From positions 1-36,102 of the IMG/VR virus record IMGVR_UViG_3300025921_000693: DNA of 36,102 nt; one strand, 5' to 3'. How positions within the stretch are numbered: the stretch's first letter is position 1; every line of letters begins with the position of its first letter. The notes under the pieces were generated by a model. It was not told where the DNA came from. It searched no databases and saw nothing but the letters and a program-made list of their open reading frames with translations. Below, piece by piece: positions 31,913 to 36,102 of the stretch. A program made the translations under genes and the position numbers. The stretch comes from a virus.

Positions 31913-32139
31913 TTCTTCTTACAGTTAGGGCATAGCCATTTTGTCCCTCCGACGCGCCGTTTTCCTAATAATCCCCCGCATCTGTAACATCTTTGGTCTT
32001 CCCCATTGATGAAGTCCCGCCATGCCTGTGCCCTTTCAAGTTCTTCTGTGAGGTTCATGTAGTCGTCCATTAACCTCTGAATGGAGAACCTCATGTGACT
32101 CCTTTCCTCCTCTATCTGGTATATGGGTCTGTGGCTCAT
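31909..32139 (-). CDS. Coiled coil plus zinc ribbon (76 aa)
   Basis: Residues about 8-45 are a charged helix. Then CYRCGG (about 51-56) and CPNC (about 70-73) form a classical four-Cys zinc ribbon with a Lys-rich end. Such ribbons bind nucleic acids or scaffold proteins. It lies just after the PDDEXK-like gene, coupled by ATGA. Confidence 0.65.
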   Translation of the reverse strand: MSHRPIYQIEEERSHMRFSIQRLMDDYMNLTEELERAQAWRDFINGEDQRCYRCGGLLGKRRVGGTKWLCPNCKKK

Positions 32140-32513
32140 TTCAGTACTAGTTCCTCTAGCCTCTTAATCTCCCGCGCCATTTCAAGGAAAGTGTCGAGGT
32201 ATATCACTACCTTCGTCTCGCCCATAGGTTCATTTGTTTGCCTAAAGACCAAGACAGGCTCTCTCCCTAGGGACATGAGTTTTTTCGTCTGCTTCCACCA
32301 CTCGGGAATGCAGAGTTTGGCGTGGTTCTTGCACTCGAACCCTACGTTTTGGCCCAAGACCATCATGGAAGTCCATATGTCTGCCTTCTCGGTGGTGCCA
32401 TTTCCGCTGCCGTGTGCGCGGTACGCCTTGAGATCAAGACCCTTTTCTCTAATTTGAGAGGCCACGTAGTCTTCGAGCACCTTTCCTTTAGCTATTGCTG
32501 ATTTTGGCTTCAT
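32136..32513 (-). CDS. PDDEXK-like nuclease, resolvase/VRR-type (125 aa)
   Basis: The core reads KGKVLEDYVASQIREKG near 9-25, then KADIWTS (Asp about 45), then VGFECKNH (Glu and Lys about 59-61), then a VLVFRQTN strand near 88-95. This is the E-D-ExK spacing of the PDDEXK fold, seen in Holliday-junction resolvases and VRR-type nucleases. It may act in replication, recombination or packaging of branched DNA. Distinguishing resolvase from restriction-like nuclease is not possible by eye. Confidence 0.65.
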   Translation of the reverse strand: MKPKSAIAKGKVLEDYVASQIREKGLDLKAYRAHGSGNGTTEKADIWTSMMVLGQNVGFECKNHAKLCIPEWWKQTKKLMSLGREPVLVFRQTNEPMGETKVVIYLDTFLEMAREIKRLEELVLK

Positions 32514-32836
32514 ATATTTCTTGCTTCTAGCTCCTTTAACCTCAAAAGTGATGAGATAGAGGAGGTCATCTTGTCTAGTCTTTTAAGGAGCATAGTCAGT
32601 CTCATAAGCTCTATACCGTCCTCTGTACCTTCATATGCCCTATCTGCGCTCTTATCGCTCTTTACTGCCTCCCTGAGTTCATTCCACACCACAGGGCGGC
32701 GCGCCATGATGTTCTCAGCCTTCTCTGAGTAGAAGGAGTACCACCCTGCTATCTTCACTTTGTACTCTGCGAGGATATGGGGTGAGAGATTTCCCGCTTG
32801 AAGGTCTTGGGCGATCTTAGTAAGTTCTTCGTTCAT
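32510..32836 (-). CDS. Hypothetical helical protein (108 aa)
   Basis: All-helical pattern with SPHILAEYKVKIAGWYSFYS, a central NIMARRPVVWNEL and a C-terminal LSLLRLKELEARN-type coiled coil. It resembles small phage proteins near recombination genes, but no family is secured. Four-base overlap with the nuclease gene. Confidence 0.5.
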   Translation of the reverse strand: MNEELTKIAQDLQAGNLSPHILAEYKVKIAGWYSFYSEKAENIMARRPVVWNELREAVKSDKSADRAYEGTEDGIELMRLTMLLKRLDKMTSSISSLLRLKELEARNI

Positions 32837-32838
32837 GG

Positions 32839-33075
32839 CTATTTCTTTTCAGGCGCTTCTTTGTCTACCGCCTCAATAGCAGACTTGCCGTAAAACCTAC
32901 CTTCACGCTTTTCAGTAACCTTGACCTTAATATCAAGCTCAACGCCCCACATCATGTTCAGATAGTTATCTATAGCCTCTAGCTCAATAAGCTTTGAAAT
33001 CACGCCAAGCGATCCAAATGAAGATTGCTTACTTACGTTCTCAACAAACTCCTTTAATGTCATTTCCTCTTTCAT
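32839..33075 (-). CDS. Hypothetical protein (78 aa)
   Basis: Unknown small protein: a helical first half (LKEFVENVSKQSSFGSL), a beta strand (WGVELDIKVKVTEKR) and an acidic end. Its stop and the next start form TAGCCATG. Confidence 0.5.
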   Translation of the reverse strand: MKEEMTLKEFVENVSKQSSFGSLGVISKLIELEAIDNYLNMMWGVELDIKVKVTEKREGRFYGKSAIEAVDKEAPEKK

Positions 33076-33284
33076 TTCAATGTACTAGTTACTAATTTCA
33101 CCTCTGGGATAGAGCGTAGGCAGTTCTCTATCGCCTCGGCTACTGATTCCCCTATTCCTATGTGGCCGCGCCACTCTGCTGCGTACCTTATTTCGGAACA
33201 GTCAATAATCCTCCAGTCCATACCAAAGCAGCCGCCACGCTCCAATTTATGATCTATAACCTTTTTTAAGAGCTGTATCTTCAT
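33072..33284 (-). CDS. Hypothetical protein (70 aa)
   Basis: Contains GGCFGMDWRIIDCSEIRY with two Cys and EWRGHIGIGESVAEAIENCL with a third. A small alpha/beta fold is likely. Overlaps the next gene by ATGA. Function unknown. Confidence 0.5.
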   Translation of the reverse strand: MKIQLLKKVIDHKLERGGCFGMDWRIIDCSEIRYAAEWRGHIGIGESVAEAIENCLRSIPEVKLVTSTLK

Positions 33285-33598
33285 TTGAACTTTGTTATGT
33301 CGATATTGAACTTCACCCCATTCCCCTTACACACCTTTGACTTGCACCTCACCCTTGTTCTATCCCTGTTGTAGTAGATCCTGTGAGAGCAATAGGGACA
33401 AATCATTTCTCTCACCGCGCGGCCTATGTCTGGTTCAAAGAGGACAGGAAGAGCAGGAAGGAGCTTCACATCTCCCATAAGAGCCTTAAAGCGGTCCAGA
33501 GAGGATGAGAGGTGGTTTACCCTCGTTCTCCCCACTTCCATTACTCCTCCGCGGGTTTCCTCTGCTACGTCTACTACTACTGGCTTGTTAATGTTCAT
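33281..33598 (-). CDS. Zinc-ribbon protein (105 aa)
   Basis: The C-terminal third carries CPYC (residues about 68-71) and CKSKVC (about 85-90), a zinc ribbon. The N-terminal part has EVGRTRVNHLSSSLDRFKAL and VLFEPDIGRAVREM, helices that might bind protein or DNA. It is the first protein gene after the large RNA region and has no strong ribosome site. Confidence 0.55.
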   Translation of the reverse strand: MNINKPVVVDVAEETRGGVMEVGRTRVNHLSSSLDRFKALMGDVKLLPALPVLFEPDIGRAVREMICPYCSHRIYYNRDRTRVRCKSKVCKGNGVKFNIDITKFK

Positions 33599-33640
33599 AA
33601 TCTGTTGTCTTATTTCTTGTGAAGATGCTTCTCGGGCCTT

Positions 33641-34800
33641 CCGTCAAAGGGTGGGGATCTATGGAGTTCAGACTGAGTAACCTCTAGGGATGAATACTCT
33701 GTATGGTTTGATACGAGTATTTGAGCCTTTTAGATGAGAATTGATGGCGCGCCGCCCTCTCGCTTCCTCCTTTGTCTGCTCCCGTCAAAGCCCCTAGCGT
33801 TACCCTGAACTCATGCCCCGTTTGACGGCCGGGGAACACACCCGGCGGCTGAACGAGGCACAAATCCCTGAGAGGTGCTGGTTAAACGCCGATATGCAGT
33901 CGCGTCTAGCGGGTGCATTCCCGTGCTACTTTCGTAGTATTTACGTCGGCTTTTAATCAACACCCCTCGTTTACCGTTGTTTTTAGGTGGTGGTAAGATC
34001 CCAACCTGTCCGAACATTGTCTTAGAGCCTCTTTACCCAGCACCCCGCGGCACACTTTGGCTGAGTAAAACTTCCCTAAGCCAGATGAACTGGGTAAGTG
34101 ATTGCGGGAACCTATAAGGACTCTTTCAAGTTCGCGCGCCTCACGGCTAACGCCCTCCAACAATCACTTACTCAATTCACCTTTGAAGATGAGCCTGTGG
34201 TGCGGGACCTGCCGCGGCAGGCAGACGTGGTTGCGTATGCTCACGTCTCGGGTAACAAACCCGCCCCACTGACTCACCTTCAGAGAGACACCCCCCGCCA
34301 TAATCCTCACGCGCGCTCCTCGTTCGCTTTTCGCCTTACGAGGGCAGTGGCGAGACGCTGGTTGCCGACGCCCGCCTAGGCTTAGAGATTGATTGTTGGA
34401 TTATGGAGGCGATGCCCCTCTTGTAGCGGGCAGAGACCCCAGTTCCATTGGCGGGAGTGACCCGACCACAATGTAAGTTACGAACTTCTAACTGGGATTT
34501 CTGCCAACTACACTTCCTATAGATGTGCAGAGCCGTGGCCCTAACGCGATGCGCGTGCGTTAGGTAAACCAGCTACTAACTGGAACCACGGTTCTACACA
34601 CCTATTAAGAGAGGCGGGGAGTGAATGAGGCGACCAGATACTTGTATTTGTTGTCGCACCCACCTCTGGCTGGGTTTTGCACCTCATTCTTTCCCCGTCC
34701 CTCTATATGTAATGATCTGTAGAGCGTTTTGTGGTTTTTGTCGCTCGCTTAGCAGATAGGGATTGCCTACCGCCGCGTATTATCTAGCTTTGTCTATCCT
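33641..34800 (-). ncRNA. Probable giant structured RNA, about 1.1 kb
   Basis: No credible coding frame exists, yet many long inverted repeats nest without conflict. 33641-33648 pairs 33821-33828, 33664-33671 pairs 33805-33812, 33684-33689 pairs 33792-33797, 33693-33704 pairs 33711-33721, and 33874-33886 pairs 33952-33964. Further helices are 34088-34104 with 34161-34177 (15 of 17), 34298-34306 with 34398-34406, 34429-34444 with 34490-34505, 34524-34538 with 34586-34600, and 34610-34630 with 34682-34704. The minus strand is chosen because neighbours are minus, a CTAC-GAAA-GTAG tetraloop appears there, loops are A-rich, and my hand count over 33661-34704 gives about 25% A, 29% G, 25% C, 21% U, like a structural RNA. 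Not tRNA, rRNA, tmRNA or RNase P. Size and phage context recall GOLLD and ROOL RNAs, but no sequence match is claimed. Confidence 0.75.
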
Positions 34801-34826
34801 TTAGGGGCGATAGTCGTTCCATGTTT

Positions 34827-35147
34827 TCAGTTTCCTATGAGGGAAAGCTGTTTTACGTTCCTGTCGTGATTCACCTCCCTAGCGAGCGTTGTAAGCTCGT
34901 AGGACTGCTCCCTCACCACTTTCTTCTCCTCATGCCCCGCTACCTGTACATCCTTGTTCTCGTTCTGTACAAGGCGGAATACCCTGTCATACGAGAGCCA
35001 ATCGCGTGCAATATCATCTACGTTGTTCCAGTTGCATACTGAGTATTTCTCTTGGAGCATGGCTCTTATTGCGCCGTGCCTGTCTGAGCGCATCCATGTG
35101 TACCTGCGGAGGTTAGCCAGTATGTGATCGTAGATGGTGGTAGTCAT
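34827..35147 (-). CDS. Hypothetical protein (106 aa)
   Basis: Residues about 4-45 (YDHILANLRRYTWMRSD, AMLQEKYSVCNWNNVDDI) suggest a compact helical domain. The tail is charged (HEEKKVVREQSYELTTL). The ATG at 35147 forms a TAATG overlap with the preceding stop, which is why the longer frame is rejected. It ends 26 bases before the large RNA region. Function unknown. Confidence 0.55.
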   Translation of the reverse strand: MTTTIYDHILANLRRYTWMRSDRHGAIRAMLQEKYSVCNWNNVDDIARDWLSYDRVFRLVQNENKDVQVAGHEEKKVVREQSYELTTLAREVNHDRNVKQLSLIGN

Positions 35148-35653
35148 TAGAATGGGATTTCTTGGCTCTGATTGAGGAAGTATTTCCTCCACTCCTCGAT
35201 CTTGTCCTTAATTGCCCTATCAAGTTCTGGCTCTCCGAGGATAGGGTCTTCAGATAATCTCTTTGAGTAGAAGGCAATGACGATGTTTACCGCGTCTCTC
35301 TGCGCCGCCGCTTCCTTGATGTGGTTAGCCTTGTTCTCCTGCGCGGTTTCTATCTGCTCCGCCTTCCTCTCCTGTGCGGCCTTCATGCCGTAGTTAGGGC
35401 CGCGCTCAGGCTTTGGGGTTGAGGCGTAGAAGGACTTATACCCCTTAGGGTTGGTGTAGATTCGTCCTACGATCTTCGCGCCCGGCATTATGGAATCAAA
35501 GCCCGGGAACTCCTTGTTCTCCTTGTCGTACTTGTAGATGGTTACCTTGTCTGTGGTGACGCCTCCTGCACTCATCGTGCACTCAAGGGCAGGCTTGCCA
35601 AAAGCCTCTTTCTTCTCAAGCCAGTCAATCGTGTATTCTAGTGTTGGATTCAT
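35147..35653 (-). CDS. Protein with OB-like N-terminal region (168 aa)
   Basis: The first 75 residues alternate beta strands (YTIDWLEKKEAF, KVTIYKYDKENKEFPGFD, KIVGRIYTNPKGYKSFYAS), which could be an OB-type ssDNA-binding fold. Residues about 80-125 are a Gln/Glu/Lys/Ala helix. The C-terminal tail ends IPF after a helix, like the acidic or hydrophobic tips of SSB proteins, though not acidic. The start at 35653 is preferred because GGAGAGG lies nine bases before it. Role in replication is suspected, not shown. Confidence 0.5.
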   Translation of the reverse strand: MNPTLEYTIDWLEKKEAFGKPALECTMSAGGVTTDKVTIYKYDKENKEFPGFDSIMPGAKIVGRIYTNPKGYKSFYASTPKPERGPNYGMKAAQERKAEQIETAQENKANHIKEAAAQRDAVNIVIAFYSKRLSEDPILGEPELDRAIKDKIEEWRKYFLNQSQEIPF

Positions 35654-35657
35654 GTTG

Positions 35658-35762
35658 TTATTCCTCTCCCCCATTAGCTCGTAATCTGTCTCTGTCCTGT
35701 CTCTGGATACTGGCCTGTGAGTTGAAGTCCTCGCGGCGCGGGTCTGTCTGTTCGTTAGTCAT
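35658..35762 (-). CDS. 34-aa micropeptide
   Basis: A short, highly charged frame (Arg, Asp, Gln-rich; QASIQRQDRDRLRANGGEE). It sits between two genes with tight spacing: the stop of the previous gene is two bases before its ATG, and its own stop precedes the next start by four bases. Function unknown. Confidence 0.4.
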   Translation of the reverse strand: MTNEQTDPRREDFNSQASIQRQDRDRLRANGGEE

Positions 35763-35764
35763 GG

Positions 35765-35911
35765 CTAGCTGTTTAATCCCTTAAGGTATGCGTCAGTAAT
35801 TTCCATCACCTTCTTGGCGTCTACTGTGCTTAGCGCCTTTGAGATAAGGACAGCGAGCTCGCTTGCTCCAATCCTCTGCCCGATTTTCACCATGTCGTTT
35901 ATGTCAGTCAT
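35765..35911 (-). CDS. 48-aa hypothetical protein
   Basis: A short helical protein (DINDMVKIGQRIGASELAVL, DAKKVMEITDAYLKGL). Its ATG follows the TAG of the 62-aa gene as TAGCCATGACT, the same junction as its own downstream neighbour. Likely real by spacing. No function assigned. Confidence 0.45.
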   Translation of the reverse strand: MTDINDMVKIGQRIGASELAVLISKALSTVDAKKVMEITDAYLKGLNS

Positions 35912-35913
35912 GG

Positions 35914-36102
35914 CTAGTTAAATGAACAGCCGTTCTTAGCGCAGTCGTAATCGCAGGTATGGCTTGCTTCGTGTATTGCCAAGAGTTCTGCTTCTCTCTC
36001 TTGCTCGTCCATGAAGATGTCCTTAGACTTCCTGTATGGTCTAGGAGGAAGTTCCTTGCCCCAGATAATCACGTTCATGATTCTCTCAGCGATGTTGCTC
36101 AT
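35914..36102 (-). CDS. Small Cys-containing protein (62 aa)
   Basis: The reading frame begins with an ATG exactly at the window end, so a longer upstream part cannot be excluded. The C-terminus has H-T-C, DYDC, KNGC (HTCDYDCAKNGC), possibly a small zinc knuckle. The rest is basic and helical. Confidence 0.5.
   Translation of the reverse strand: MSNIAERIMNVIIWGKELPPRPYRKSKDIFMDEQEREAELLAIHEASHTCDYDCAKNGCSFN

Noticed and set aside
33811-34379. Open frames of 68-93 aa on both strands in the RNA region
   Set aside because: Low-complexity or Arg/Pro-rich sequences, no ribosome site, several frames overlap on opposite strands, and long complementary stems cover the same bases. They look like chance frames in structured RNA.
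33641-34800. rRNA fragment, tmRNA, RNase P or group I/II intron
   Set aside because: None of the well-known conserved blocks (16S decoding or 23S sarcin-ricin segments, tmRNA tRNA-like ends, intron domain V or P7) could be read, and there are no split exons at the ends.
33641-34800. Plus-strand orientation of the large RNA
   Set aside because: Several stems have wobble pairs on either strand, and some plus loops are A-rich. Overall composition, the GAAA tetraloop and codirectional neighbours favour minus, but this is not settled.
1-36102. CRISPR array, insertion sequences, integrase or attachment sites
   Set aside because: No regular direct repeats, transposase, integrase motif or tRNA-linked repeats were found.

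Overview
The window is one continuous stretch of a tailed-phage genome (Caudoviricetes). It carries a terminase large subunit with ATPase and nuclease motifs, a portal protein, a scaffold-like protein, an N4-gp56-type major capsid protein, a connector-like protein, large virion proteins, an S74-type fibre and a lysis cassette. All but one of the genes lie on the minus strand, so transcription runs from high to low coordinates. Long tail-tube, sheath and classical tape-measure genes are not seen, and several 260-660 aa virion proteins sit between connector and fibre, which fits a short-tailed virion better than a long-tailed one (inference). Many junctions are ATGA or TAATG overlaps, so TGA, TAA and TAG are all used as stops and the standard code applies. 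Two secreted proteins (the fibre at 2066-3718 and the plus-strand gene at 12823-13452) have signal peptides and a Gln/Ala-rich or Thr/Ser-rich style that I associate with Patescibacteria (CPR) proteins. A CPR host is a hypothesis only, and the TGA stops argue against the code-25 lineages (Gracilibacteria, Absconditabacteria).

Layout in transcription order. 36102-34827: five small genes. 34800-33640: about 1.2 kb with no credible protein gene but dense long-range complementarity, interpreted as a very large structured RNA. 33598-27110: some twenty small genes, many with CxxC zinc-ribbon motifs, plus a PDDEXK-like nuclease, a Dam-type adenine methyltransferase and a C5 cytosine methyltransferase that is split by a frame change. 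26861-20502: packaging and head module (small-terminase-like protein, TerL, portal, small head proteins, scaffold, capsid), closed by a minus-strand terminator. 20433-13445: a sugar cassette (nucleotidyltransferase, glycosyltransferases, methyltransferase, two SDR epimerases, DegT-type aminotransferase) inserted among structural genes. 13452-12823: the only plus-strand gene, a secreted protein. 12631-2066: connector, virion proteins and fibre. 2051-834: lysis genes (XhlA-like, M23 endopeptidase, holin-like, 23-aa membrane peptide). 832-1: small genes with a terminator.

The strongest candidates for something new are the giant RNA, and a roughly 60-nt leader shared by the portal and connector genes, with identical spacing to the start codon and a hairpin in both copies. 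That leader could coordinate two late transcription units. The sugar cassette probably makes and attaches a nucleotide-sugar-derived decoration to the virion or to the host surface. No integrase, repressor, DNA polymerase, tRNA or CRISPR array is visible, so the window is probably not the whole genome.
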